From Gordonia polyisoprenivorans (GTDB lineage Bacteria; Actinomycetota; Actinomycetes; Mycobacteriales; Mycobacteriaceae): a stretch of 64,000 bases of DNA. The translations under genes and the position numbers were made by a program. The stretch spans positions 310,001 through 374,000 of the forward strand of contig NZ_CP072203.1 of NCBI RefSeq assembly GCF_017654315.1, written 5' to 3'. Every line of letters begins with the position of its first letter. Position 1 is the stretch's first letter. Positions 16,608 to 25,050 of the stretch are shown piece by piece. The notes beneath the pieces are model-generated. The model did no database searches and was not told where the DNA came from. It saw only the letters and a program-made list of their open reading frames with translations.

Positions 16608-18728
16608 ATGGCGCCCATGGTTTTTCGCGCCTCGTGCGATCCTGCCGTCATCGGTGACGACGACCGGCATTTCGCCGTCATCACCGCCCACCTCACCCAC
16701 ACCATCGCCGACCTCACCGCACGCCTCGACGCACTACGTCTCGCCGACGGCGGTGGCGGCCGCCGCGCACTCGACCGTGACCTGGAGATCCACGAGACGA
16801 ATCGCCGGCTCCGTGTGTTGCGCCGGTACAGCCTGGATCTGTGCCTCGGACGTATCGTGCGCACCGACGGCACCACCAGCTACATCGGCCGCATCGGGAT
16901 GACCGATCGTGGCGGCGAACAACTACTGGTCGACTGGCGCACCCCGGCGGCCGCACCGTTCTTCGCCGCCACCCACGCCGATCCCCAGGGATTGTCGAGT
17001 CGGCGGCGGTACCGGTGGAGTCGGGGACGGGTCGTCGACTTCTGGGACGAATCATTCGACGGTGAGATCGCACATCTCGCGCTCGACGACGATTCGGCGT
17101 TCCTCGCCGGCCTCGGCGCTTCCCGCGAGCCGCGGATGCGAGATGTGTTGGGCACCATCGCCGCAGACCAGGACGCCATCATCCGGGCCGACAGTAGCGG
17201 TGCTCTCGTCGTCGACGGCGGCCCCGGCACCGGAAAGACCGTGGTCGCGCTGCATCGTGCGGCGTATCTGCTCTACGCCGACCCGCGGCTGGCGGGCAAT
17301 CGCGGTGAACTTCTGGTCGTGGGTCCTCACGAGGAGTACCTCGGGTACATCTCCGACGTCCTGCCCAGCCTCGGCGAGGACGGCGTCCGCACCTGCACCC
17401 TGCATGACCTCGTACCCGAAGGTGACGGTGCGACAACCGAATCCGATCCCCTCGTCGCCACACTCAAGGACGGCCTCGACCCGATCGCCATGATCGAACG
17501 GGCCGTCGCCTTCTACGAACAGCCGCCCACCAACACCGTGGAAGTCGAGACCCCTTGGGGTGAAACGGAACTCACGGCTGCCGAGTGGGCCGAGGCCTTC
17601 AGCACCCGGGAGCCCGGCACCAGCCACCACGAGGCACGCGAACAGGTGTGGGACGCACTCACCCACATCATCGCCGACGGTCTCGATACTCGTGATCTGC
17701 CCCGGCTCCGTCGAGCGTTGGCCGGCAACGACGACGTCGTCTCCGCGTTCACCACGGCATGGCCGATTCTCGACGCCCCCACCCTGGTCGGCGATTTGTG
17801 GTCGGTGCCGGCGTACTTGCGTCTGGCCGCGCCGGAGCTGAACGCCACTGCACTCCGAACATTGCAGCGGGACAACCCGACCGCGTGGACCACCTCGGAT
17901 GTCCCGTTCCTCGATGCGGCGCGGCGTCGGCTCGGCGATCCCGGCTTCTCCCGACGCCGACGCCGGCGTGAGGCGGTGTTGGCAGCCGGTCGAGACGCGA
18001 TGGATCGCGTTGTCGACGACCTCCTTGCCGCACACACCTTCGACGACGGCGAAGGTCTCGCGCCGATGCTGCGCGGCGAGGATCTACGGAACTCACTGGT
18101 CGACGACTCCGATGCGCCTGGCGCCGAACATGATCCATTGGCCGGGCCGTTCGCCCACATCATCGTCGACGAGGCGCAGGAGTTGACCGACGCGCAGTGG
18201 TCGATGCTGGTGGCACGCTGCCCGTCTCGCAGCGTCACCGTGGTCGGCGACCGCGCCCAGTCGCGGCGCGGATTCACCGAAAGCTGGCCGGAGCGATTGC
18301 GCCGGGCCGGATTCGGCGAGGTCCGTGTCGCCGGTCTGTCGATCAACTACCGCACGCCCGAGGAGATCATGGCGCAGGCCGCGCCGGTGATCACGACCGC
18401 GATACCCGACGCGAATGTCCCGACCTCCATCCGGAGCAGCGGCATAGAGGTCGGCCACGGCACCGTCGCCGACCTCGCTGCGATCCTCGACGAGTGGGAG
18501 CGGACTCATCCCGAGGGTGTCGCCTGCGTCATCGGCGATCCGAGCAGCCTGCCGGCACCGATCCACCGCCCGCGCGTGCGGACGCTCGCGCCCGAGCGCG
18601 TCAACGGTCTCGAGTTCGACCTGGTGGTTCTCGTCGCGCCGGATCGCTTCGGTGCCGGCATCACCGGCGCCGTCGACCGTTACGTCGCGATGACCCGCGC
18701 CACCCAACAGCTGGTGATCCTCTCCTGA
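16608..18728 (+). CDS. helR: HelR-type RNA polymerase recycling ATPase (HelD/UvrD-like)
   Basis: A 706-residue SF1-type ATPase. Walker A is GGPGTGKT (204-211), Walker B DEAQ (521-524), followed by VVGDRAQSRRG, NYRTPEEI, VNGLEFDLVVLV and YVAMTRATQQL, the later SF1 motifs. The N-terminal coiled-coil-like region (about 20-80) and the large insertion between the ATPase halves fit HelD/HelR proteins, which reach into RNA polymerase channels instead of unwinding DNA. HelR displaces rifamycin from RNA polymerase and gives tolerance in Streptomyces and Mycobacterium abscessus. The RAE-like palindrome 15 bp upstream supports HelR rather than a generic UvrD helicase. A second ATG at 16617 is an alternative start. 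Confidence 0.85.
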   Translation: MAPMVFRASCDPAVIGDDDRHFAVITAHLTHTIADLTARLDALRLADGGGGRRALDRDLEIHETNRRLRVLRRYSLDLCLGRIVRTDGTTSYIGRIGMTDRGGEQLLVDWRTPAAAPFFAATHADPQGLSSRRRYRWSRGRVVDFWDESFDGEIAHLALDDDSAFLAGLGASREPRMRDVLGTIAADQDAIIRADSSGALVVDGGPGTGKTVVALHRAAYLLYADPRLAGNRGELLVVGPHEEYLGYISDVLPSLGEDGVRTCTLHDLVPEGDGATTESDPLVATLKDGLDPIAMIERAVAFYEQPPTNTVEVETPWGETELTAAEWAEAFSTREPGTSHHEAREQVWDALTHIIADGLDTRDLPRLRRALAGNDDVVSAFTTAWPILDAPTLVGDLWSVPAYLRLAAPELNATALRTLQRDNPTAWTTSDVPFLDAARRRLGDPGFSRRRRRREAVLAAGRDAMDRVVDDLLAAHTFDDGEGLAPMLRGEDLRNSLVDDSDAPGAEHDPLAGPFAHIIVDEAQELTDAQWSMLVARCPSRSVTVVGDRAQSRRGFTESWPERLRRAGFGEVRVAGLSINYRTPEEIMAQAAPVITTAIPDANVPTSIRSSGIEVGHGTVADLAAILDEWERTHPEGVACVIGDPSSLPAPIHRPRVRTLAPERVNGLEFDLVVLVAPDRFGAGITGAVDRYVAMTRATQQLVILS

Positions 18729-18745
18729 GCGGACCTACGCCAGGC

Positions 18746-18773
18746 TTGCACATCCCTCAATTTTCCATAGACT
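18746..18773 (+). promoter_or_regulatory. Candidate sigma-A promoter of the acyl-CoA dehydrogenase gene
   Basis: TTGCAC (18746-18751) and TAGACT (18768-18773) are spaced by 16 bases inside an unusually AT-rich stretch between helR and the acyl-CoA dehydrogenase gene. Confidence 0.4.
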
Positions 18774-18803
18774 ATTTTTTACAGAGTTGAGAGGAACACT
18801 GCT

Positions 18804-19964
18804 ATGGCCATCAAGCTGTCCGTCGAAGAAGAAGCCATCGTCAAGACCGTTCGCGACTTCGTGGACAAGCAGGTGCGTCCGGTCGTGCGTGAACTCGAGC
18901 ACGCCAACACCTACCCCGAAGAGCTCATCGAAACGATGAAGGAGCTCGGGATCTACGGTCTCGCCATCCCCGAGCCCTACGGCTTCGCGCAGGTGTCGAT
19001 GCCCTGTTATGCGCAGGTCACCGAGGAGTTGGCCCGCGGCTGGATGAGTCTGGCCGGGGCGATGGGCGGGCACACCGTCGTCGCCAAGCTGCTGCTCACC
19101 TTCGGCACCGAGGAGCAGAAGCAGAAATATCTGCCACGCATGGCCACCGGCGAGCTGCGCGCGACCATGGCGCTCACCGAACCGGGCGGGGGTTCGGACC
19201 TGCAGAACATGCGGACCGTTGCGGCCAGAGAGGGTGACGAGTACGTCATCAACGGGTCCAAGACCTGGATCAGCAACGCCCGCAAGTCCGGTCTCGTCGC
19301 ATTGATGTGCAAGACCGATCCGGCCGCGCAGCCCGCACACACCGGCGTCTCGATCCTGCTGGTCGAGAAGGTGCCCGGCTTCACCGTCTCCAAGGATCTA
19401 CCCAAGCTCGGGTACAAGGGCGTGGAGAGTTGCGAACTGAACTTCGACGGCGCCCGCGTTCCCGTCGACGCCGTGCTCGGTGGCGTGGAGGGCAAGGGCT
19501 TCGCTCAGATGATGAAAGGACTGGAGACCGGCCGCATCCAGGTGGCCGCCCGCGCGACCGGCGTGGCCCGCGCCGCCTTCGACGACGCGCTGCAGTATGC
19601 ACAGGACCGCGAGAGCTTCGGCCAGCCGATCTGGAAACACCAGGCCGTCGGCAACATGCTCGCGACGATGGGCACCAAACTCGCCGCCGCCCGCAGCCTG
19701 CTGCTCGACGCCGCCGAACGCGTCGACACCGGCAAACGCGCCGACATGGAAGCCGGTATGGCCAAACTGTTCTGCTCGGAGACCGCCATGGAGATCGCCC
19801 TCGACGCGGTGCGCATCCACGGCGGATACGGCTACTCCACCGAGTACGACGTCGAACGGTATTTCCGCGACGCACCCCTGATGATCGTCGGCGAGGGCAC
19901 CAACGAGATCCAGCAGAACGTCATCGCCAAGCAGCTCGTCAAGCGGGGTGGGTTGGACCTCTGA
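18804..19964 (+). CDS. Acyl-CoA dehydrogenase
   Basis: A 386-residue flavoprotein of the acyl-CoA dehydrogenase family, normal length. ATMALTEPGGGSDLQ and TWISNARKSG are the flavin/substrate motifs of the middle beta domain, and the C-terminal VGEGTNEIQQNVIAK carries the catalytic-base position. RIHGGYGYSTEYDVERYFRDA is the conserved C-terminal motif. Reaction: FAD-dependent alpha,beta-dehydrogenation of an acyl-CoA; chain specificity cannot be read. GAGAGGAAC precedes the ATG. The MaoC-like gene downstream on the same strand would supply the following hydration step, so the two are likely co-expressed. Confidence 0.9.
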   Translation: MAIKLSVEEEAIVKTVRDFVDKQVRPVVRELEHANTYPEELIETMKELGIYGLAIPEPYGFAQVSMPCYAQVTEELARGWMSLAGAMGGHTVVAKLLLTFGTEEQKQKYLPRMATGELRATMALTEPGGGSDLQNMRTVAAREGDEYVINGSKTWISNARKSGLVALMCKTDPAAQPAHTGVSILLVEKVPGFTVSKDLPKLGYKGVESCELNFDGARVPVDAVLGGVEGKGFAQMMKGLETGRIQVAARATGVARAAFDDALQYAQDRESFGQPIWKHQAVGNMLATMGTKLAAARSLLLDAAERVDTGKRADMEAGMAKLFCSETAMEIALDAVRIHGGYGYSTEYDVERYFRDAPLMIVGEGTNEIQQNVIAKQLVKRGGLDL

Positions 19965-20056
19965 GCGTCGGGTTCGCGTGTCACACTCGACACCGACGAG
20001 CGCACGACAACCCGAGATCGCGCGAAACGGGTCCGAGAATGCAAGGAGCACAGCAC

Positions 20057-20533
20057 ATGTCGCCACTCTATTTCGAGGATCTCGCCGCGGGCCAGCGGTA
20101 CCCGGGAACAACCACCGCCCGGATCACCGCCGACGACATCCGCGCCTTTGCCGAGAAGTACGATCCGCAGCCGTTTCATCTGAGCGATGAAGGCGCGGCA
20201 GGCTCGGTGTTCGGATCGCTGGCGGCCAGCGGATGGCATACCGCGGCGATCACCATGCAGTTGCTCGTGGCGAGCGAGTTCCGGCCGGCCGGCGGAATCG
20301 TCGGCGCAGGTTTCGACGAGCTGAGCTGGCCGCGACCGGTACGCCCGGATGACGAGCTGCGTGTCGAGAGCGATGTGCTCGAGGTCAGGCCGTCGCGGTC
20401 GAACCCGCGAGTCGGAATCGTCAAGCTCCGCACTGTGACCTTCAACCAGGATGACAAACCCGTACAGACGTCCGTGGGCAACATCGTGGTCCCGACCCGC
20501 AGCGGATCACCGGAGACCGACGCTCCCGCCTGA
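20057..20533 (+). CDS. MaoC-like (R)-specific enoyl-CoA hydratase / dehydratase
   Basis: A 158-residue hot-dog-fold protein with FAEKYDPQPFHLSDEGA, the hydratase-2 motif carrying the catalytic Asp and His, and FGSLAASGWHTAAITMQL. It probably hydrates an enoyl-CoA made by the acyl-CoA dehydrogenase encoded 92 bp upstream. AAGGAG lies ten bases before the ATG at 20057. Substrate unknown. Confidence 0.82.
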   Translation: MSPLYFEDLAAGQRYPGTTTARITADDIRAFAEKYDPQPFHLSDEGAAGSVFGSLAASGWHTAAITMQLLVASEFRPAGGIVGAGFDELSWPRPVRPDDELRVESDVLEVRPSRSNPRVGIVKLRTVTFNQDDKPVQTSVGNIVVPTRSGSPETDAPA

Positions 20534-20559
20534 CCGCCGCCGGCTGGACGGCGGATTGC

Positions 20560-21030
20560 TCACGTGGGCAGTGGAGCATTCGCTCCGGCGCCCGGCCCGC
20601 GGCGCACCGTCACCGATCCCCGATCAACGTGCTCACCACACTCGGAGCACACCGGCTCGAGCGTCGTCGTGTGACCGCAGCCGGTGTGCACGAGCTCGAC
20701 CGGAGCGCCGTCGGGTGCCGACCACTTGTCGCCCCATTGACGCAGGGCGTTGATCACCGTCCACAGATCGCGGCCTTTGTCGGTCAATCGGTAGTCGTAG
20801 CGAACCGGATTGTCCTGGTATGGATCCCGGATCAGGATTCCATGCTCGACGAGCGTGTCGAGTCGCTGGGTGAGCACGTTGCGAGCGATACCCAGACGGG
20901 TCGAGAAGTCTTCGAAGCGCGTCACGCCGAACAGCGCGTCGCGAATGATGAGCAGCGTCCACCACTCACCGACGACCTCGAGGGTCTGCGCGACCGAACA
21001 ATTCATCCCGGAGAAGCTGGCGCGGCGCAT
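20560..21030 (-). CDS. HxlR-family transcriptional regulator
   Basis: A 156-residue winged-helix protein: CSVAQTLEVVGEWWTLLIIRDALFG and RLGIARNVLTQRLDTLVEHGIL are HxlR signatures, with a single N-terminal cysteine (C11) as in redox- or electrophile-sensing members. The C-terminus adds a putative zinc ribbon (CGHTTTLEPVCSECG), a common extension in actinobacterial members. It is divergent from an MFS drug-efflux gene across 83 bp that contain two nested palindromes, which points to local repression of the efflux pump. Confidence 0.85.
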   Translation of the reverse strand: MRRASFSGMNCSVAQTLEVVGEWWTLLIIRDALFGVTRFEDFSTRLGIARNVLTQRLDTLVEHGILIRDPYQDNPVRYDYRLTDKGRDLWTVINALRQWGDKWSAPDGAPVELVHTGCGHTTTLEPVCSECGEHVDRGSVTVRRGPGAGANAPLPT

Positions 21031-21073
21031 GCGTCGAGTCTAGTGGGTTGCGTCAGACAACTCAATCTGCTTT

Positions 21074-21105
21074 CCTCAGTTTCGTCACGAAACTCACGAC
21101 TGAGG
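21074..21105. promoter_or_regulatory. Nested palindromes between hxlR-like and MFS genes
   Basis: AGTTTCGT-C-ACGAAACT (21078-21094) is a perfect inverted repeat with 8-bp arms. It overlaps a second pair, CCTCAGT (21074-21080) and ACTGAGG (21099-21105). The pair ends just before the MFS start and is the likely HxlR operator. Confidence 0.6.
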
Positions 21106-21113
21106 AGACCCCG

Positions 21114-22529
21114 ATGACCGACGTGGCTCATGCCCAGGAATCCGGCGTCGCGTCGGCTCCTCGGCGCCCCGCATTGATTCTGGCGTTGCTGTCGCTCGCG
21201 GCCTTCATGGCGAGCCTGGATGTGTTCATCGTGAACGTGGCGTTCGAGGACATCGGACGCGACTTCCACGGCGTCTCACTGTCGGAACTGTCGTGGGTGC
21301 TCAACGCGTACACCATCCTCTACGCCGCGCTGCTCGTACCCGCCGGCCGGATCGCCGACCGCTACGGACGCAAGGCCGGCTTCTTGATCGGTGTCACGAT
21401 CTTCACACTCGCCAGCGCGGCATGTGCTGCCGCTGAGGGTATTTGGTGGCTGGTGGCGTTTCGCGCCGTCCAAGCGGTCGGGGCTGCGATCCTGACCCCG
21501 GCCAGCCTCGGACTCGTCGTCGCCGCCATGCCGACAGAGATCCGCGCGCGGTCGGTGCGGATCTGGGCCGCGACCGGCGCAGTGGCCGCGGCCCTCGGGC
21601 CGGCCGTCGGCGGTGTACTGGTGGAGGCCTCCTGGCGGTGGGTGTTCCTCGTCAACCTGCCCGTGGGCGTGCTCGCGCTCGTCGGGGGCGCGGTGTTGCT
21701 CCCGCGATCACGCAACGAGGCCGACGAGCACCTGCCGGATCTTCTCGGCGCCGGTTTGCTCGCGATCACCATCGGCGCGTTGACCCTCGGCCTCGTCGAG
21801 GGGCCGACCTGGGGGTGGACCGACGACCGGATTCTGCTGGCGTGGGCCGTCACCGTCGTCGGACTGATCGGTTTCCTGATCAGTTCGGCACGACACCGAG
21901 AACCGGTGATCGATCCGAATCTGTTGCGCGTGCGCGCATTCTCCTTCGCCAACATCACCGCCGTACTTTTCTCCATCCCGTTCGCCGGTGCGCTGCTCGC
22001 GAACATCCTGTGGATGCAGCAGGTATGGGGGTACTCGGCAATCAAGACCGGATTCGCGGTCTCTCCCGGACCACTGATGGTCCCGATCTTCGCCGCCGTC
22101 GGGCACCGTCTCACCGCCCGGATTCCGGTCGGTGTGGTCATCGCTGCCGGCTGTGCACTGTTCGGCCTCGGTGGTCTGCTGATCTCGCTGTCGATCTCGT
22201 CGACACCCGCCTACGCGACGGCACTAATGCCGGGCTGGCTGATAGGCGGAGTTGGTGTGGGCCTGGCGTTGCCTGCGATCCTGTCCTCGGCGACGGTGGA
22301 TCTGCCTGCCACACAGTCGGCGACGGGCAGCGCCGTGGTCAACATGAGTCGCCAGATCGGAATGGCCTTGGGCGTGAGCGTCCTCGTCGCCATCATCGGC
22401 AGTCCCGTCGGATACGACGCCGTCCATGCGGTCTTCCAGCACGCATGGTGGACACTGGCCGTCGTTGCGGCAGCGGGTGCGATCACGGCACTCGGAATGA
22501 CGCCTCGGCGGGGCGGCTCCGAGGCGTAG
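21114..22529 (+). CDS. DHA2-family MFS efflux transporter (14 TMS)
   Basis: A 471-residue transporter with about fourteen hydrophobic spans. FMASLDVFIVNVAFEDIG (the D..N motif of span 1), RIADRYGRKAG (motif A) and ALGPAVGGVLVEASWRWVFLVNLPVG (motif C region) are DHA2/EmrB-QacA features. It is expected to export drugs or toxic organics by proton antiport. The ATG at 21114 is chosen because GAGGAG lies eight bases upstream. Divergent from the HxlR gene, whose operator probably overlaps this promoter. Confidence 0.85.
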   Translation: MTDVAHAQESGVASAPRRPALILALLSLAAFMASLDVFIVNVAFEDIGRDFHGVSLSELSWVLNAYTILYAALLVPAGRIADRYGRKAGFLIGVTIFTLASAACAAAEGIWWLVAFRAVQAVGAAILTPASLGLVVAAMPTEIRARSVRIWAATGAVAAALGPAVGGVLVEASWRWVFLVNLPVGVLALVGGAVLLPRSRNEADEHLPDLLGAGLLAITIGALTLGLVEGPTWGWTDDRILLAWAVTVVGLIGFLISSARHREPVIDPNLLRVRAFSFANITAVLFSIPFAGALLANILWMQQVWGYSAIKTGFAVSPGPLMVPIFAAVGHRLTARIPVGVVIAAGCALFGLGGLLISLSISSTPAYATALMPGWLIGGVGVGLALPAILSSATVDLPATQSATGSAVVNMSRQIGMALGVSVLVAIIGSPVGYDAVHAVFQHAWWTLAVVAAAGAITALGMTPRRGGSEA

Positions 22530-22650
22530 TAGGTGGACATCTGAGAAATCCTCCCGTCGCGGGCGGTGACACGTCCTTCCCATGGCCGAGGCGAACGGAG
22601 CGCCGGCGACGAACCCCGAGGCCGCCGACGCCGATGCGGTAAGGGCGCAG

Positions 22651-22732
22651 TACGAATACAGATTCCACATGAGCGGACGAAACGCCCGATTTTTCGGGGT
22701 CAAGCACCGCTCACGTGGAATCTGTATTCGTA
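22651..22732. repeat. Large inverted repeat with 26-bp arms
   Basis: The arm 22651-22676 (TACGAATACAGATTCCAC then ATGAGCGG) is the reverse complement of 22707-22732 at 25 of 26 positions, with a 30-base loop that itself holds CCCGATTTTTCGGG. It lies between two convergent genes (MFS and GNAT). The arms are AT-richer than the surroundings. It could be a two-way terminator or a small non-autonomous mobile repeat; I cannot decide. Confidence 0.85.
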
Positions 22733-22790
22733 GTGGCCTCAGGCCGGGGTCAACGGATGGCTCGAATCCGGTTCCGCGCGGCCCGCCGGC

Positions 22791-23294
22791 TCACCCACCA
22801 CGCTGCCACACGCGCTCTCCGTCTTCGTCGCGACGACCACTCAGGCTCAGTCCGAGCGATCGCGCGATGCTCTCGGACGCAACGTGACCTGGCGCAATAT
22901 GTGCCGTGACCACCGCCGTCGAGTACGCCGAGGTGAGCTCGGCGTCGAATGCGCCCATCATCTCGGTTCCCACGCCACGCCCACCGAACGAGGTGGACAC
23001 GATGTAGGCGAGCGTGATGTCGTTGGCGGTGAAATCCGCATTCAGTGCAATCGTCGCTTGGCACAGTCCGACGAGGAGATCGGTGTCGCGCATTCGCGCC
23101 ACCATGTTGACCCAGCGCGTCAGCGGATTGGGCGATCCTGTCAACCATCTTTCGACTCTGGCTCGTGCATCGACAACGGAGGCCGGACGGTCACCGATGA
23201 ATGTGTAGATCTCGCCATCCATCAACATGTCGACGAGTTCGTCGACATCCGCATGCGCCAGATCGACAATGGTGAGACGGCGTGTCGTCATCAT
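22791..23294 (-). CDS. GNAT-family N-acetyltransferase
   Basis: A 167-residue GNAT protein with the acetyl-CoA loop SFGGRGVGTEMMGAFDAELT (R/Q-x-x-G-x-G/A form) after the central strand DITLAYIVS, and the C-terminal HIAPGHVASESIARSLGLSLSGR segment of the RimJ/RimL-like branch. Target unknown. GGGGAG precedes two consecutive ATG codons (23294 and 23291), either of which may be used. The frame continues far upstream, but that stretch is antisense to the hydrolase gene. Convergent with the MFS gene across the large hairpin. Confidence 0.8.
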   Translation of the reverse strand: MMTTRRLTIVDLAHADVDELVDMLMDGEIYTFIGDRPASVVDARARVERWLTGSPNPLTRWVNMVARMRDTDLLVGLCQATIALNADFTANDITLAYIVSTSFGGRGVGTEMMGAFDAELTSAYSTAVVTAHIAPGHVASESIARSLGLSLSGRRDEDGERVWQRGG

Positions 23295-23347
23295 TGCTCT
23301 CCCCGCATTGCTTTCCCACCACTGCCGACTACATGTGCCGACGCTAC

Positions 23348-23353
23348 TAGGCT
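23348..23353 (+). promoter_or_regulatory. -10 element of a leaderless promoter (alpha/beta hydrolase)
   Basis: TAGGCT ends seven bases before the GTG at 23361; no ribosome binding site is present. Confidence 0.5.
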
Positions 23354-23360
23354 CACCGAC

Positions 23361-24146
23361 GTGCCCGCCGCCGAATATCACGAGATCGTCCGCACCCGAG
23401 ACCGGGTACGGCTGGCGGTGCAGGTGCGCGGGTCCGGCCCGACACTGCTGCTCCTGCCCGGCCAGACCAACAATCACCACTGGTGGGATCGCACCCGCGG
23501 CGACTTCGACGCCCACCACACCACGGTCACCTTCGACTATCGCGGGACCGGCGCGAGTGGCTCCGGTGGCGAACGCTACAGCACGCGATTGTTCGCCGAA
23601 GATGCTCTGGCGGTAATGGATTCGCTCGCCATCGACAAGTTCGCGGTGTACGGCACATCGATGGGCGGTCGTGCCGCGCAGTTCCTGGCGGCATCGGCAC
23701 CACGTCGAGCGCGGCGGCTGGTCCTCGGATGCACCACGCCCGGTGGGGTTCATGCCGTCGAACGAGACGAGTCGGTGCGTCGTGCCCTGGCCGGTCCGGA
23801 CGCAACCGCGGCGCTGTTGGACTACATGTATTCGCCGCAGTGGCGTGCCGCCAACCCCGGCCCATATCACGTACTCGGCGATCCGGACATGTCCGACGCC
23901 GACCGGCGGGCGCACCTGCTGGCGAGCAATCGACACGATGCGTGGGCGGTCCTGCCCGACATCACGAGTCCCACCCTGATCCTGCACGGCACCGATGACC
24001 TGATGGCGCCGGTGGCCAACGCCGAGATACTCGCCGAGCGCATCCCCGACGCCCGCGCACACGTCCTCGACGGCGCCCGACACGCCTACTTCGACGAATA
24101 CCGTTCGCAGACAGTGCCTCTCGTTCTGGACTTCGTGACCGGCTAG
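23361..24146 (+). CDS. Alpha/beta-fold hydrolase
   Basis: A 261-residue single-domain hydrolase. The nucleophile elbow is YGTSMGG, the acid is in TLILHGTDDLM and the histidine in DGARHAYFDE, so the Ser-Asp-His triad is complete. TVTFDYRGTGASG is the usual strand-loop near the oxyanion hole. Close to the general esterase/3-oxoadipate enol-lactonase-like group; the substrate is not predictable. Begins with a leaderless GTG and ends ten bases before the LLM oxidoreductase gene. Confidence 0.85.
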   Translation: MPAAEYHEIVRTRDRVRLAVQVRGSGPTLLLLPGQTNNHHWWDRTRGDFDAHHTTVTFDYRGTGASGSGGERYSTRLFAEDALAVMDSLAIDKFAVYGTSMGGRAAQFLAASAPRRARRLVLGCTTPGGVHAVERDESVRRALAGPDATAALLDYMYSPQWRAANPGPYHVLGDPDMSDADRRAHLLASNRHDAWAVLPDITSPTLILHGTDDLMAPVANAEILAERIPDARAHVLDGARHAYFDEYRSQTVPLVLDFVTG

Positions 24147-24149
24147 GCT
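24144..24149 (+). promoter_or_regulatory. -10 element of a leaderless promoter (LLM oxidoreductase)
   Basis: TAGGCT overlaps the stop codon of the hydrolase gene and ends seven bases before the ATG at 24157. This suggests an own leaderless transcript in addition to read-through. Confidence 0.5.
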
Positions 24150-24156
24150 GGGTGCC

Positions 24157-25044
24157 ATGCGTTTCGGCATCTGCATCCTGCCCGATCTGACCTGGCGAGA
24201 GTCGCGGCCCCTGTGGCAGCGCGCCGAGGAGATGGGCTTCGATCACGCCTGGACCTACGACCACCTGGTCTGGGGTGGCCTGCCCGACTCCCGCTGGTTC
24301 TCCTGCATCCCGACGCTGACAGCCGCCGCGACCGTCACCCGACACATCGACCTCGGTGCGTTCGTCGTCTCCCCCAACTTCCGCCATCCGGTCGCGTTCA
24401 GTCGCGAGGTCGCCACCCTGGTCGACATCTCCGACGGCCGCTTCCTGCTCGGCCTCGGCGCCGGCGGCACCCCCGATGACACCGTCCTGGGCGGCGACCG
24501 CCTCCCGCCCAAGCAACGCGTCGACCGCCTACAGGAGTTCACCCTGCTGCTCGACCGCACCCTTCGCGACGATCACGTCGATGCGGACGGCCAGTACTAC
24601 CGCGCCCGTGACATGCGGCTGGTCGGCGAACCGGTACGGCCGCGCGTGCCATTCCTGTTGGCGGGCAACGGTCCCCGATCAGTGCGCTTCGCCGCACGGC
24701 ACGGCAACGGCTGGATCACCACCGGTACGCCGTCGGAGACCGTCGCCGACTGGTTCGAGGGGATCCGCGCGAGCTGCGATGTGCTCACCGAGACGCTCGG
24801 CAAGGACGCGATCACCGAGGCGTTCCCCCGCTACCTGAGTCTCGACGCCTCGCCACGCAACGCGCTGGAGAGCGTCGACCTCTTCGACGAAATGGTCGGA
24901 CGCGCATCGTCTTTGGGATTCACCGACGTCATCGTGCACTGGCCGAGATCCTCGGAGCCCTACCTGGCTCCCGACCACGTCCTCGACGAGGTTGCCGCCC
25001 GACTGCAACCCGGGCGTACCGGCGCCGTCGATGTGACAGACTGA
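24157..25044 (+). CDS. LLM-class F420-dependent oxidoreductase
   Basis: A 295-residue luciferase-like TIM barrel. MRFGICILPDL, EEMGFDHAWTYDHLVW, and DGRFLLGLGAGG are the barrel-strand and F420/FMN phosphate-contact motifs of the actinobacterial LLM class; PFLLAGNGPRSVRFAARHGNGW is the conserved second half. It reduces or oxidises an unknown organic substrate, probably with F420. It sits between the hydrolase and an SDR gene on the same strand (10 and 6 bp gaps), so a short oxidoreductive operon is likely. Confidence 0.85.
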   Translation: MRFGICILPDLTWRESRPLWQRAEEMGFDHAWTYDHLVWGGLPDSRWFSCIPTLTAAATVTRHIDLGAFVVSPNFRHPVAFSREVATLVDISDGRFLLGLGAGGTPDDTVLGGDRLPPKQRVDRLQEFTLLLDRTLRDDHVDADGQYYRARDMRLVGEPVRPRVPFLLAGNGPRSVRFAARHGNGWITTGTPSETVADWFEGIRASCDVLTETLGKDAITEAFPRYLSLDASPRNALESVDLFDEMVGRASSLGFTDVIVHWPRSSEPYLAPDHVLDEVAARLQPGRTGAVDVTD

Positions 25045-25050
25045 TCGGTC

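Noticed and set aside
18746..18773. tRNA or other stable RNA in AT-rich gaps
   Set aside because: No cloverleaf or known RNA motif was found by eye here or elsewhere in the window; a covariance-model search would be needed to exclude them fully.
22791..24176. Extended 461-codon frame upstream of the GNAT gene
   Set aside because: The upstream part is antisense to the alpha/beta hydrolase; GGGGAG and two ATGs at 23291-23294 mark the real start.
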